A stretch of 48,965 nt of DNA from Bacteroidales bacterium (GTDB lineage Bacteria > Bacteroidota > Bacteroidia > Bacteroidales > JAIPAP01), in contig JAIPAP010000010.1 in assembly GCA_021740045.1 (NCBI GenBank), positions 1-48,965 on the forward strand, read 5' to 3'. Shown piece after piece: positions 9,498 to 17,969 of this stretch. The position numbers and the translations under genes are program-made. The notes below the pieces were generated by a model. The model was not told the origin of the DNA and made no database searches. It saw only the letters and a list, made by a program, of their open reading frames with translations. The number at the start of each line of letters is the position of its first letter. Within the stretch, counting starts at the first letter, position 1.

Positions 9498-10151
9498 TCA
9501 CTGGGATGGTTTAATAGTTTTCTGATAATATTTGCAAAAATCGGTCAACCCGCATTCCTCACATTTTGGCCGCCGGGCCTGGCATATGTACCTTCCATGC
9601 AAGATTAGCCAATGATGGGCAACATGGATTTTATCTTCCGGTAAATGTTTTACCAACTGCTCTTCGGCTTCACGTGGATTTTTGGCGTTGGTGGTCAAAC
9701 CTATGCGTTCGGCTACCCTGAATACATGGGTATCTACAGCCATAGCCGGCTTTTTATAAACTACCGAGGCAATTACATTAGCCGTTTTGCGACCCACTCC
9801 AGGCAGCTTTTGTAATTGATCCACTTCGGAGGGCACCACATTATCAAAATCATTGACCAGCGTTTTAGCCATACCCACCAAGTGTTTGGTCTTGTTATTG
9901 GGATACGAACAGGATTTGATCAGCTCATATACCTCCTTAATGGTTGCTTTTGAAAGTGAAGGTGCATCGGGGAATTTCATAAAAAAACCGGGGGTGATCA
10001 TATTCACCCGCTTATCGGTACACTGGGCCGATAGGATAACGGCTACCAGCAGCTCATAGGGATCGGTATAGGTAAGTTCAGTGGAAGCTTCGGGTTGATG
10101 CTTCGAAAAGTATTCAATAAATAACCGGTATCTTTCCTTCTTTGAAATCAT
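9498..10151 (-). CDS. nth: Endonuclease III (DNA glycosylase/AP lyase)
   Basis: A 217-residue base-excision repair enzyme for oxidised pyrimidines. The helix-hairpin-helix LPGVGRKTANV carries the catalytic Lys, and AVDTHVFRVAERIGL holds the catalytic Asp. The C-terminal C-X6-C-X2-C-X5-C pattern binds a [4Fe-4S] cluster. The frame stays open upstream to 10229, but a TATTTTTG -7 element (10169-10176, minus strand) lies inside that extension. The ATG at 10151, giving MISKKERYRLF, also fits the family N-terminus. It is divergent from the flavoprotein gene at 10228. Confidence 0.95.
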   Translation of the reverse strand: MISKKERYRLFIEYFSKHQPEASTELTYTDPYELLVAVILSAQCTDKRVNMITPGFFMKFPDAPSLSKATIKEVYELIKSCSYPNNKTKHLVGMAKTLVNDFDNVVPSEVDQLQKLPGVGRKTANVIASVVYKKPAMAVDTHVFRVAERIGLTTNAKNPREAEEQLVKHLPEDKIHVAHHWLILHGRYICQARRPKCEECGLTDFCKYYQKTIKPSQ

Positions 10152-10168
10152 TTGTTTTAAATTTACAG

Positions 10169-10176
10169 CAAAAATA
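10169..10176 (-). promoter_or_regulatory. -7 element TATTTTTG for nth
   Basis: The minus strand reads TATTTTTG, an exact TAnnTTTG match, 17 bases upstream of the ATG at 10151. A TTTG at 10202-10205 (minus strand) is 25 bases away, slightly longer than the usual spacing. It supports the short nth start. Confidence 0.5.
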
Positions 10177-10227
10177 GACAGTTCACTAAAACTATCAGCA
10201 CCAAAACCCGGGTAAGAAAAAACTATC

Positions 10228-11472
10228 ATGCCTGAAAAAACGAAACACTACGATGTAATTGTTGTCGGGGCCGGTCCTTCGGGACTCAATTGTGCCATAA
10301 GACTTGCTGATGCAGGACTCAGCACCCTGGTGATTGATAAGGCGACCTTCCCCCGGGAAAAAATCTGCGGTGATGCCCTAAGCGATAAAGTTATTTCCAA
10401 TATTAAAACCCTTCCATCTCCTATTTATGAAAACTTTCACAAACTGGTCGAAAAACTCCCCTGCTACGGTATTAAATTTGCTTCGCCCAATTTTACCGAA
10501 CTCACTATTCCCTATGCATTGGCTCAAAACCCCGATGATGCCGCCGGTTATATTATCCCAAGAAAAAGTTTCGACCATTTCATGATGAAAGCGGCAGAGG
10601 GTATGAACAATCTGGATTTGATCACCGGTGCAAAAGTTATCCATGTTGAATGCAATAACTCAGAATGCCAGGTTTCAACAAATGAAAACACCTATTCCGG
10701 AGAGGTATTGGTTGGCGCTGACGGGGCACATAGCATAACCGCCCAAAAACTCACCGGTTACCGATACAAGAATCACCCCTATTTCATTGGCCTCAGGGCA
10801 TATTATGAAAATGTAAAAGGATTTGATGCTAATAATTACGTTGAGATCTATTTCACCCGAAAACTAAATCCCGGCTATTTTTGGATATTTCCCTTACCCG
10901 ATAACCAAGCCAATATAGGAGTTGGTTTACCTTACAGAGACTACCGGAAAAGAGCCATCAACCTGAAACATGAACTAGAGCAGCTTACAAATCATGAACC
11001 TTTTTTTAGAGAACGATTTGCGAAAAGCAAGTTAATTTCCACCATTAGAGGAGAAATAATTCCCATGGGCCTTCAAAAAAGGCAGATTTCGGGCAACCGT
11101 TTTATTTTAACAGGAGATGCAGCCGGATTAGGAGACCCCCTCACTGCCGAAGGTATCGGCAACGCTTTTATCAGTGGCCGGTTAGCTGCCGAAACCATCA
11201 TTAAATTCCTTTCAGGTAAAAACCCCGAAGAATACTCACTTAAAGCCTACGATGAAAGAATAAGACAATATTTAGGTAAAGAATTCAAGCTAAACAAAAA
11301 ACTTCATCAGTTAACCCGGTATGAACAATTATTCAACTTCCTGTTCAAAAGGGCCAAGGACAATCAAAGTATTATCAACTTGTTCCTAAAAATGGGTAAT
11401 AACCTCGATGCCCGTAAAATGCTAACAAAACCGTCATTATACCTGCGATTGCTGCTGGGCTTTAAGCGTTAA
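10228..11472 (+). CDS. FAD-dependent oxidoreductase, geranylgeranyl-reductase family
   Basis: A 414-residue flavoprotein with an N-terminal FAD-binding Rossmann motif (VVGAGPSG, about residues 10-18), the family motif FPREKICGDAL near residue 45, and the second FAD motif GDAAGLGDPLTAEGIGNAF near residue 295. Members reduce isoprenoid double bonds or act as related flavin monooxygenases or reductases; the substrate cannot be deduced. No membrane segment is obvious, though such enzymes act on lipid-like substrates at the membrane. It is a single gene, divergent from nth. Confidence 0.88.
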   Translation: MPEKTKHYDVIVVGAGPSGLNCAIRLADAGLSTLVIDKATFPREKICGDALSDKVISNIKTLPSPIYENFHKLVEKLPCYGIKFASPNFTELTIPYALAQNPDDAAGYIIPRKSFDHFMMKAAEGMNNLDLITGAKVIHVECNNSECQVSTNENTYSGEVLVGADGAHSITAQKLTGYRYKNHPYFIGLRAYYENVKGFDANNYVEIYFTRKLNPGYFWIFPLPDNQANIGVGLPYRDYRKRAINLKHELEQLTNHEPFFRERFAKSKLISTIRGEIIPMGLQKRQISGNRFILTGDAAGLGDPLTAEGIGNAFISGRLAAETIIKFLSGKNPEEYSLKAYDERIRQYLGKEFKLNKKLHQLTRYEQLFNFLFKRAKDNQSIINLFLKMGNNLDARKMLTKPSLYLRLLLGFKR

Positions 11473-11538
11473 AGCCGGTTATGGCAGGAGTTTTTTTTCA
11501 TTCTTTTAGCTAAGGTGGCTTTTTAAAAGCTTTTATAC

Positions 11539-11546
11539 TACTTTTG
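11539..11546 (+). promoter_or_regulatory. -7 element TACTTTTG upstream of the MATE locus
   Basis: An exact TAnnTTTG match, with no clean -33 TTTG. A transcript from here would start near 11,553 and have a leader of about 270 bases before the MATE start codon, containing the two small ORFs described next. Confidence 0.45.
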
Positions 11547-11559
11547 CAACATCCATCAA

Positions 11560-11610
11560 ATGAGATCGTCATATGAAGCGATTTACAGTCCAATAAAACA
11601 AACCCCGTAA
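11560..11610 (+). CDS. Possible 16-codon leader peptide upstream of the MATE gene
   Basis: ATG to TAA reading frame encoding MRSSYEAIYSPIKQTP, starting about 14 bases after the -7 element. No ribosome-binding site is evident and so short an ORF can arise by chance. Its position at the very start of the leader of a drug-exporter-type gene is what makes it worth listing. Confidence 0.2.
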   Translation: MRSSYEAIYSPIKQTP

Positions 11611-11703
11611 AGCGGATTTCCGGCTACATCTCGTTTATTCAAAACCCGTGGCTGAGCCCGCCAGGGAGAATTATATGTAATTATTAACCAAAAATTTAAA
11701 ACA

Positions 11704-11829
11704 ATGAAAGCAGTTATTGACAATTTACGATTTAGGGTCTTGTCCCTGGAAACTGAAGTAGAACACGCGAATGGAATGCGAAAATTGAAACGAATGTTAA
11801 ATCCATTGCATAAACGAAAACGACCATGA
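11704..11829 (+). CDS. Small basic protein overlapping the MATE start codon
   Basis: A 41-residue ORF starting at ATG 11704, after an A-rich stretch of the kind often found before Bacteroidota start codons. The product is basic, especially at its C-terminus (LNPLHKRKRP). Its stop codon overlaps the MATE ATG as ATGA, which is the geometry of translational coupling. No family was recognised. It may be a genuine small protein or simply a coupling ORF that sets MATE translation. Confidence 0.45.
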   Translation: MKAVIDNLRFRVLSLETEVEHANGMRKLKRMLNPLHKRKRP

Positions 11830-13253
11830 GTCAATTAACTGATATATCGAAAATAAACCGGCATTCATTTAAAGCCTTTATCAATATCATAAAACAATCG
11901 ATAAGTGGCACCGAGTATGATTACACTAACGGCAGCCTGCCAAGGGCGATTCTTTTACTTTCCATTCCCATGGTACTCGAAATGGTTATGGAGTCGGTAT
12001 TTGCCATTGTCGATATTTACTTTGTTTCACGATTAGGCCCCGAGGCTGTTGCAACAGTTGGGCTCACCGAATCGCTTATCAACATTATTTATGCTCTTGG
12101 TGTTGGTTTCAGCATAGCCACTACTGCTTTGATCAGCCGCCGCATAGGTGAGAAAAACCATGAAAAAGCTGCTATTTCGGCAGTCCAGGCCATTATTACC
12201 GGAATTGTTGTTTCAGTGCTTATTGCTGTTCCTGGGATTATCTTTTCCAAGGATTTATTGAAATTAATGGGTGCATCTGCGGCCATATACAATGAAATGC
12301 ACATGTACACGGCCATTATGTTGGGTAGCAACATCACCATCATTCTGCTTTTTATCATTAATGCCGTATTCCGGTCATCGGGTTATCCGGCCATATCCAT
12401 GCGTGTTTTGTGGATTGCCAACCTATTGAACCTGGTGTTGGATCCAATTTTAATATTCGGACTTGGACCAATTCCTGCCCTTGGCTTGGAAGGAGCTGCC
12501 ATAGCAACCACCATAGGCAGAGGTTTAGCAATAATTTACCAGGTATATTTACTGGCAAATGGTAAGCAACGATTACGGATTTTGCGCCGGCATCTTCTAA
12601 TAAACTGGCAGATCATTCTTAGCGTTTTCAGGTTATCTACCGGGGCAGTAACACAGCATCTGGTGTCTACCCTTAGTTGGATCGGGCTGGTAAGGATTAT
12701 AGCTGAATTTGGCAGTGAAGTAATTGCAGGCTATACCATTGCCATACGGGTGATCATTTTTGTTATACTGCCCTCGCTTGGCATTAGTAATGCAGCTGCT
12801 ACCCTGGTGGGGCAAAACCTGGGGGCAAAGCAGCCTTTCCGGGCAGAGCGCAGTGTTTGGCTGGCCGGAAAGCTTAATATGCTGTTGCTTGGGGTTATCG
12901 GGATTTTATTTATCGTTTTGCCCGAAACCATCTTAGGCTTGTTTTTATCAGAAACATCGGTAATCAGCAGTGGCAGTACTGGTTTGCAGATCATTAGCTT
13001 TGGATTTGTAATGTACGGTTTAGGAATGGTATTGGTTGAATCCATTAATGGTGCAGGCGACACTGCTACTCCTGTCAAGATCAATATACTTTGTTTCTGG
13101 ATCATTGAGATCCCCCTCGCGTATATGTTGGCAATATATTTTGGGATGCAGGAAAAGGGTGTTTACTATTCAATTATCATTGCTGAATCATTGATGACCC
13201 TAATGGCTCTAGCCATTTTTAAACGGGGAAAATGGAAACTCAAGCAGGTATAA
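11826..13253 (+). CDS. MATE-family multidrug/metabolite exporter
   Basis: A 475-residue inner-membrane protein with about 12 membrane segments in two homologous halves, the MATE/NorM arrangement of Na+- or H+-driven antiporters. Typical MATE segments include LLLSIPMVLEMVMES near residue 40, VDIYFVSRLGPEAVATVGL, and a second half with LVGQNLGAKQPFRAE. About 35 polar residues precede the first helix. Its ATG overlaps the stop of the 41-codon ORF upstream. The substrate is unknown. A hairpin at 13254-13282 directly follows the stop. Confidence 0.92.
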   Translation: MSQLTDISKINRHSFKAFINIIKQSISGTEYDYTNGSLPRAILLLSIPMVLEMVMESVFAIVDIYFVSRLGPEAVATVGLTESLINIIYALGVGFSIATTALISRRIGEKNHEKAAISAVQAIITGIVVSVLIAVPGIIFSKDLLKLMGASAAIYNEMHMYTAIMLGSNITIILLFIINAVFRSSGYPAISMRVLWIANLLNLVLDPILIFGLGPIPALGLEGAAIATTIGRGLAIIYQVYLLANGKQRLRILRRHLLINWQIILSVFRLSTGAVTQHLVSTLSWIGLVRIIAEFGSEVIAGYTIAIRVIIFVILPSLGISNAAATLVGQNLGAKQPFRAERSVWLAGKLNMLLLGVIGILFIVLPETILGLFLSETSVISSGSTGLQIISFGFVMYGLGMVLVESINGAGDTATPVKINILCFWIIEIPLAYMLAIYFGMQEKGVYYSIIIAESLMTLMALAIFKRGKWKLKQV

Positions 13254-13282
13254 AAAAATCCCCCTTGCCTAAGGCGAGGGGG
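13254..13282 (-). terminator. Strong hairpin terminator, best oriented for the minus strand
   Basis: A 10-bp stem (CCCCCTTGCC with GGCGAGGGGG, one G-T wobble) around a TAA loop at 13260-13282, flanked by six A residues on the left, which become a T run on the minus strand. It closes the sigma-factor/small-protein transcript and may also slow MATE transcription, although T residues are sparse on that side. Confidence 0.75.
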
Positions 13283-13306
13283 ACTTCTCAATTTCATTTC
13301 AGGGTC

Positions 13307-13510
13307 TTAATTCAGCAGTAAACTAAACATCCCTGCTTTTTTTGATTTTACTACCGAAAGAGCCCTCGAATAACTCATAATGTTTTTAATGACTCTATCA
13401 CTGGGTGAAACACTGTTACTCAAGGATTTTTCCCATTCATCTTCTTCAGTGCCTAGCCCAGTTCTCAAAATGTTCGATAGAAAATTGTGCGGAGTAGGTG
13501 TTTTGTCCAT
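13307..13510 (-). CDS. Small conserved-looking protein downstream of an ECF sigma gene
   Basis: A 67-residue polar protein with no signal or membrane segment. The C-terminal part reads SYSRALSVVKSKKAGMFSLLLN. I have a general recollection of short Bacteroidota proteins with this kind of ending next to sigma-factor genes, but cannot name a family. The ATG at 13510 is preferred over a TTG two codons upstream. It follows the sigma gene by 93 bases on the same strand and is closed by the hairpin at 13254-13282. The pairing suggests a role linked to that sigma factor, which is inference only. Confidence 0.6.
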   Translation of the reverse strand: MDKTPTPHNFLSNILRTGLGTEEDEWEKSLSNSVSPSDRVIKNIMSYSRALSVVKSKKAGMFSLLLN

Positions 13511-13603
13511 AAGCAATCATTTGATTAAACATCAGACTTGTATTGCTAACGCACAGCACACCTACTATATTACACGTGAGCTTGATTTTTATCTGTCAGT
13601 TGA

Positions 13604-14194
13604 TCAAGCCGTAGTTAACACGATATTTTTCTCGGAAATCAATTTTCTAAGATTGATCAATGCATAACGCATACGTCCAAGGGCTGTGTTAATGCTTACG
13701 TCGGTTTGTTCAGCTATATCTTTAAAGCTCATGCCTGCGTAATGACGCATTACCAGCACTTCTTTCTGCTCTTTAGGTAATAGATCAATCAGGTTACGAA
13801 CATCCTTATGGATCTGTTCACTAACCATACGGTCTTCCACTGATTCATCGGTGAATTTTATGGTATCGAAGATGTTGAAATCTTCGTTTTTATTATCAAC
13901 CACAGGAATTCGTTTCGATTTCCTAAAGTAGTCAATGATCAAGTTATGTGCAATTCGCATTACCCACTGGATAAACTTACCTTCTTCCTTATAAGAACCG
14001 GAACGCAAGGTATTGATCACCTTAATGAAAGTATCCTGAAAGATGTCGTCAGCAAGTTGCTTATCTTTCACCAACATTAAAATGTATGCGTAAACACGGT
14101 TTTTATGGCGACTGATCAGTTTCTCCAGACTCGCTTGATTACCTGACAAATATTTACGAATCAGCTCCTGGTCGCTTACAATTTGGGCTTTCAT
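13604..14194 (-). CDS. ECF RNA polymerase sigma factor
   Basis: A 196-residue sigma factor with region 2 (ADDIFQDTFIKVINTLR, and the FIQWVMRIAHNLIIDYFRK -10-recognition helix) at about residues 45-100, and region 4 with a helix-turn-helix (MSFKDIAEQTDVSINTALGRMRYALINL) at about 150-185. No anti-sigma factor gene follows; instead there is the 67-residue protein. The promoter at 14325-14356 gives a leader of about 120 bases. That leader carries a small inverted repeat TTACGAATCGTAA (14223-14235) that could be an operator or part of a structure. The sigma target genes are unknown. Confidence 0.93.
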   Translation of the reverse strand: MKAQIVSDQELIRKYLSGNQASLEKLISRHKNRVYAYILMLVKDKQLADDIFQDTFIKVINTLRSGSYKEEGKFIQWVMRIAHNLIIDYFRKSKRIPVVDNKNEDFNIFDTIKFTDESVEDRMVSEQIHKDVRNLIDLLPKEQKEVLVMRHYAGMSFKDIAEQTDVSINTALGRMRYALINLRKLISEKNIVLTTA

Positions 14195-14324
14195 AATTAG
14201 GCCTCCCTTTTTTAATTTTCAATTACGAATCGTAAATATTTACTCGATAACCTTCCTCCTTTTTTTATTTCGCAAAATGAATTCTAAAACTATTCGTTTA
14301 TCTATTTTAATTACAAAATCCATG

Positions 14325-14356
14325 CAAATTTAAATTAAATTTTTAATAATTGCAAA
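14325..14356 (-). promoter_or_regulatory. Two-part Bacteroidota promoter for the ECF sigma gene
   Basis: On the minus strand TTTG (14353-14356) and TAAATTTG (14325-14332) are separated by 20 bases, an excellent match to TTTG-N19-21-TAnnTTTG. This indicates transcription by the housekeeping sigma factor. Confidence 0.72.
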
Positions 14357-14394
14357 AATAATCATAAGTCACACTTATTTTAATTGCAACAACT

Positions 14395-17232
14395 ATGCCC
14401 AAAGACTCATTGGATGCATTAGATCCTAAAAAATTCATCATTATTAATGGTGCGAAAGTAAATAATTTGCAGAATATTTCGTTAGCCATTCCCAAAAATA
14501 AATTTGTTGTCATTACCGGTTTATCAGGGTCCGGTAAATCATCCCTGGCTTTTGACACTCTTTATGCCGATGGACAGCGTCGATACGTGGAAAGTTTGAG
14601 TTCATACGCCAGGCAGTTTTTGGGTCGCATGAGTAAACCCGAGGTTGATTATATAAAAGGTATAGCCCCTGCTATTGCAATTGAACAAAAAGTAAATACC
14701 CGAAATCCCAGGTCTACTGTAGGTACCTCAACAGAAATTTACGAATACCTTAAGCTGTTTTTTTCCCGTATTGGTAAAACCTATTCTCCCAAATCAGGAA
14801 AAGAGGTTAAACGTCACAATGTTAGCGATGTGGTTGATTTTTTCTATTCGCTGCCCGAAGGGGCTAAAGTTATGATCATTAGCCCATTGATCAAGGAAAA
14901 AGATCGCTCCCTGCTTGATCATTTAAAAATTCTGATGCAACAAGGATTTGCCCGTATTGCAGTGCAGGAACAAGTCCACCGCATCGAAGATATGTTAAAC
15001 AACGGGGCACTTAGCACTTTCAATTCCGATGACCTCGATGTGGTTATTGACAGGCTAACAGTTAAACATTATGATGAAGACCTAAGGACCCGCTTGGCCG
15101 ATTCGGTTCAAATAGGTTTTTATGAAGGTGATGGAGAATGCATCGTTGAGTATTTAAACAAGGATAAAGCTCCCATCCGAAAAAGCTTTTCAAACAAATT
15201 TGACCTGGATGGGATAACCTTTGAAGAACCTACTCCCAATCTCTTTAGTTTTAACAATCCTTTTGGTGCTTGCAAAAAATGTGAAGGCTTTGGAAGTATT
15301 ATCGGTATTGATGAAGACCTGGTAATCCCAAACAAGAGCCTATCGATATACGAAGATGCCATAGCATGCTGGCGTGGCGAAAAAATGAGCGAGTGGAAAG
15401 ATCAACTGGTCATGAATGCCTATAAATTTGATTTTCCCATTCATAAACCCATCTATGAGCTCACCCCGGAGCAAAAGAAACTACTATGGACCGGTAACCG
15501 CTATTTTAATGGTTTGGATGACTTTTTCAGATACGTCGAAAGCAAATCCTATAAGATACAATACCGGGTAATGCTATCACGCTACCGTGGAAAAACCGTT
15601 TGTCCCGACTGCCAGGGAACCAGGCTAAGAAAAGATGCCAATTATGTTAAAGTAGGCGGAAAATCCATTACTGACTTGGTTTTATTGCCCATTAAAGAAG
15701 TTATACCCTTTTTCAATAACCTTCAACTCAACCGTCACGATTTGGCCATAGCTACCCGCTTATTGGTAGAAATTAAAAACAGGTTGAGCTACCTGAGCGA
15801 TGTTGGTTTGGGTTATCTAACCCTAAACCGGTTATCGTCCAGTCTCTCCGGGGGAGAATCGCAACGGATCAACCTGGCGACTTCATTGGGAAGCAACCTG
15901 GTGGGTTCCATGTACATCCTCGATGAACCGAGCATAGGGTTGCATCCGCGCGATACGCACAGGCTGATTAAGGTATTGAAACAACTAAAGAACCTGGGAA
16001 ATACCGTTATTGTGGTTGAGCATGATGAGGAGATCATTAAAGCTGCTGACGAGATCATCGACATGGGTCCACTCGCCGGTAATCATGGTGGCAAGATCAT
16101 TTTCCAGGGTAATTATCAACAGCTTCTTGATGATAAGGAGAGCTTAACTGCACAATACATGAACCGGGAAAAGGCTATCGACCTGCCTGATGAACGAAGA
16201 AGATGGAAAGAATACATAGAGGTTAAGGGCGCCCGGGAACATAACCTGAAAAACCTTCAGGTAAAAATTCCATTAAATGTACTTACAGTGATTAGTGGGG
16301 TGAGTGGCTCGGGAAAAACCACCTTGATCAAGCATATTTTTTATCGTGCCCTTAAAAAGCACTATGGAGGATACAGCGATAAAACCGGTGATTTCGATCG
16401 CCTGGATGGAGATATGAACAGCATTGCCGGGGTGGAATTAGTAGACCAAAACCCCATTGGGCGTTCATCCCGCTCAAATCCGGCCACCTATGTAAAAGCC
16501 TACGATGAAATACGCGCTTTGTTTGCCGATCAGGCATTGGCTAAAATGCGTGGATACAAGCCGGGATTCTTTTCCTTCAATACCGAAGGGGGAAGGTGTG
16601 ATGAGTGCGAAGGCGAAGGAGTTGTTAAGATAGAAATGCAGTTCATGGCCGACATTGAACTCACTTGTGAAGAATGTAATGGATCCCGCTTTAAGAATGA
16701 AGTGCTTGAAATCAAATACAAGGAAAAGTCCATAGCCGATGTATTGGATATGACGGTTAATGAAGCTATAGATTTTTTCAAAAGTGGGAAGGAAAAAGAC
16801 AGGTCTACTGTCGAAAAACGTATTATCGGTAAGTTGCAGCCTCTTGTCGATGTGGGACTGGGTTATGTAAAATTGGGACAATCATCAAGCACCCTTAGTG
16901 GAGGCGAGGCTCAGCGCATTAAACTGGCCTTTTTTCTCTCAAAAGGATATTCGCACACCCCTACCCTTTTCATATTTGATGAACCCACAACAGGTCTTCA
17001 TTTTCATGATATCAATAAATTACTAAAATCATTGCGGGCTTTGATTGAAAACGGTCATTCCATCCTGATTATCGAACATAACATGGAAATAATTAAAAGC
17101 GCCGATTGGGTGATCGATTTAGGGCCCGAAGGCGGTGAAAAAGGAGGTCATATTATTTGTGAGGGCACCCCGGAGGATGTGGTAAAGGTAAAAAGCTCAT
17201 ACACAGCCGGTTTTCTGTCAGAAAAGGTATAA
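14395..17232 (+). CDS. uvrA: Excinuclease ABC subunit A
   Basis: A 945-residue ABC-type ATPase that finds bulky DNA damage and loads UvrB in nucleotide excision repair. It has two ATPase modules: Walker A GLSGSGKSSLAF near residue 45 and GVSGSGKTTLI near residue 635, with signature sequences SLSGGESQRI and TLSGGEAQRI and two Walker B/DEP motifs. Zn-binding CxxC pairs are visible (CKKCEGFG, CPDCQGTR, CDECEGEG, CEECNG). Length is normal for the family. It stands alone, divergent from the sigma gene and convergent with the nickel SOD gene, sharing the terminator at 17231-17263. Confidence 0.98.
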   Translation: MPKDSLDALDPKKFIIINGAKVNNLQNISLAIPKNKFVVITGLSGSGKSSLAFDTLYADGQRRYVESLSSYARQFLGRMSKPEVDYIKGIAPAIAIEQKVNTRNPRSTVGTSTEIYEYLKLFFSRIGKTYSPKSGKEVKRHNVSDVVDFFYSLPEGAKVMIISPLIKEKDRSLLDHLKILMQQGFARIAVQEQVHRIEDMLNNGALSTFNSDDLDVVIDRLTVKHYDEDLRTRLADSVQIGFYEGDGECIVEYLNKDKAPIRKSFSNKFDLDGITFEEPTPNLFSFNNPFGACKKCEGFGSIIGIDEDLVIPNKSLSIYEDAIACWRGEKMSEWKDQLVMNAYKFDFPIHKPIYELTPEQKKLLWTGNRYFNGLDDFFRYVESKSYKIQYRVMLSRYRGKTVCPDCQGTRLRKDANYVKVGGKSITDLVLLPIKEVIPFFNNLQLNRHDLAIATRLLVEIKNRLSYLSDVGLGYLTLNRLSSSLSGGESQRINLATSLGSNLVGSMYILDEPSIGLHPRDTHRLIKVLKQLKNLGNTVIVVEHDEEIIKAADEIIDMGPLAGNHGGKIIFQGNYQQLLDDKESLTAQYMNREKAIDLPDERRRWKEYIEVKGAREHNLKNLQVKIPLNVLTVISGVSGSGKTTLIKHIFYRALKKHYGGYSDKTGDFDRLDGDMNSIAGVELVDQNPIGRSSRSNPATYVKAYDEIRALFADQALAKMRGYKPGFFSFNTEGGRCDECEGEGVVKIEMQFMADIELTCEECNGSRFKNEVLEIKYKEKSIADVLDMTVNEAIDFFKSGKEKDRSTVEKRIIGKLQPLVDVGLGYVKLGQSSSTLSGGEAQRIKLAFFLSKGYSHTPTLFIFDEPTTGLHFHDINKLLKSLRALIENGHSILIIEHNMEIIKSADWVIDLGPEGGEKGGHIICEGTPEDVVKVKSSYTAGFLSEKV

Positions 17233-17263
17233 AAAAACGCGGCTCAGGCGGCCACGTTTTTTT
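17231..17263 (+). terminator. Bidirectional terminator between uvrA and sodN
   Basis: The stem pairs AACG-GGC with GCC-CGTT around one C/A mismatch, with seven A residues before it and seven T residues after it. It therefore works for uvrA on the plus strand and for the convergent SOD gene on the minus strand. Confidence 0.75.
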
Positions 17264-17278
17264 GTTGAAGCATTCCTT

Positions 17279-17812
17279 TTAGTCTTGCATGTGTTTACCT
17301 TCTTCATCATGGCGGTGTGCATCGGGGCCAAAATAGGCTTTTTCAAATTTACCCAATGTTTCCCTTAATTTTTCGATGTACTTTAAATCAGTTGTTTGTT
17401 TGGCTTTCATGGCATATACCAGTAATTTATGGGAGTATTCCAGCTGTTTTAAATAGCGGTTGTACTCCTCTTCATTGGAGGGTTCTTTAATCTTAATCCG
17501 TTGATGCTGGAAATATTGGGTAACAATGTCCTGGAATTTCTTTGCATGATCCTCCTTATTCATTACCCACCTGACCAATTGGTTATAGTTCTTGTCTCCT
17601 TCTGCCGAAAGCTCAGTGATTTGATTCATCGACTTTTCCATGGTTTTGATATGCTCATAAAGCATATCGATACGCATTTCATCTCCGTAAATACCGCATG
17701 GAATTTCGCAATGTGCATCAGCCTTGGGCTGAAAACCCATGATCAAAAATAATGTCATCAGCAATCCACCAAGTCCTGTTTTCCAATTTCTTCTCAATCC
17801 ATTGTGTTTCAT
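17279..17812 (-). CDS. sodN: Nickel superoxide dismutase with an export signal
   Basis: A 177-residue protein. After a hydrophobic signal segment (about residues 12-27) and an ADA cleavage site comes HCEIPCGIY, the nickel-hook motif of Ni-SOD. Cleavage after Ala33 would make His34 the new N-terminus, giving mature His1, Cys2, Cys6 and Tyr9, exactly the Ni ligands and gate residue known from Streptomyces enzymes. The remainder is a long-helix bundle, as in the family. The mature part is about 144 residues, longer than the roughly 117-residue actinobacterial form, with a His-rich C-terminal tail. A twin Arg (RRNWK) precedes the hydrophobic stretch, so Tat export is possible. No sodX-like maturation peptidase is adjacent. 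A GGAGG ribosome-binding site precedes the ATG. Confidence 0.88.
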   Translation of the reverse strand: MKHNGLRRNWKTGLGGLLMTLFLIMGFQPKADAHCEIPCGIYGDEMRIDMLYEHIKTMEKSMNQITELSAEGDKNYNQLVRWVMNKEDHAKKFQDIVTQYFQHQRIKIKEPSNEEEYNRYLKQLEYSHKLLVYAMKAKQTTDLKYIEKLRETLGKFEKAYFGPDAHRHDEEGKHMQD

Positions 17813-17908
17813 TTTCTCAACCTCCGATGTTTTTTATTTTTTTATTTCATAGGTTTAACAATGCTTGGAATCTTATGTTCAATAGAGCCATTCAAGCGGG
17901 TATGGACA

Positions 17909-17944
17909 CAAAAAAAATCATCCGCCGGCAAAGCGACGGATGAT
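17909..17944 (-). terminator. Terminator after the glycine betaine operon
   Basis: An 11-bp stem with one mismatch (ATCATCCGCCG / CGACGGATGAT). On the minus strand it is followed by a run of seven or more T residues. It lies 25 bases after the substrate-binding-protein stop codon. Confidence 0.8.
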
Positions 17945-17969
17945 CGTAAAATGGTGGTTCAAATAAGTG

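Noticed and set aside
11583-11834. 83-codon minus-strand frame opposite the MATE leader
   Set aside because: No recognisable domain, no ribosome-binding site, and it overlaps the MATE start; the plus-strand 41-codon ORF with ATGA coupling explains the region better.
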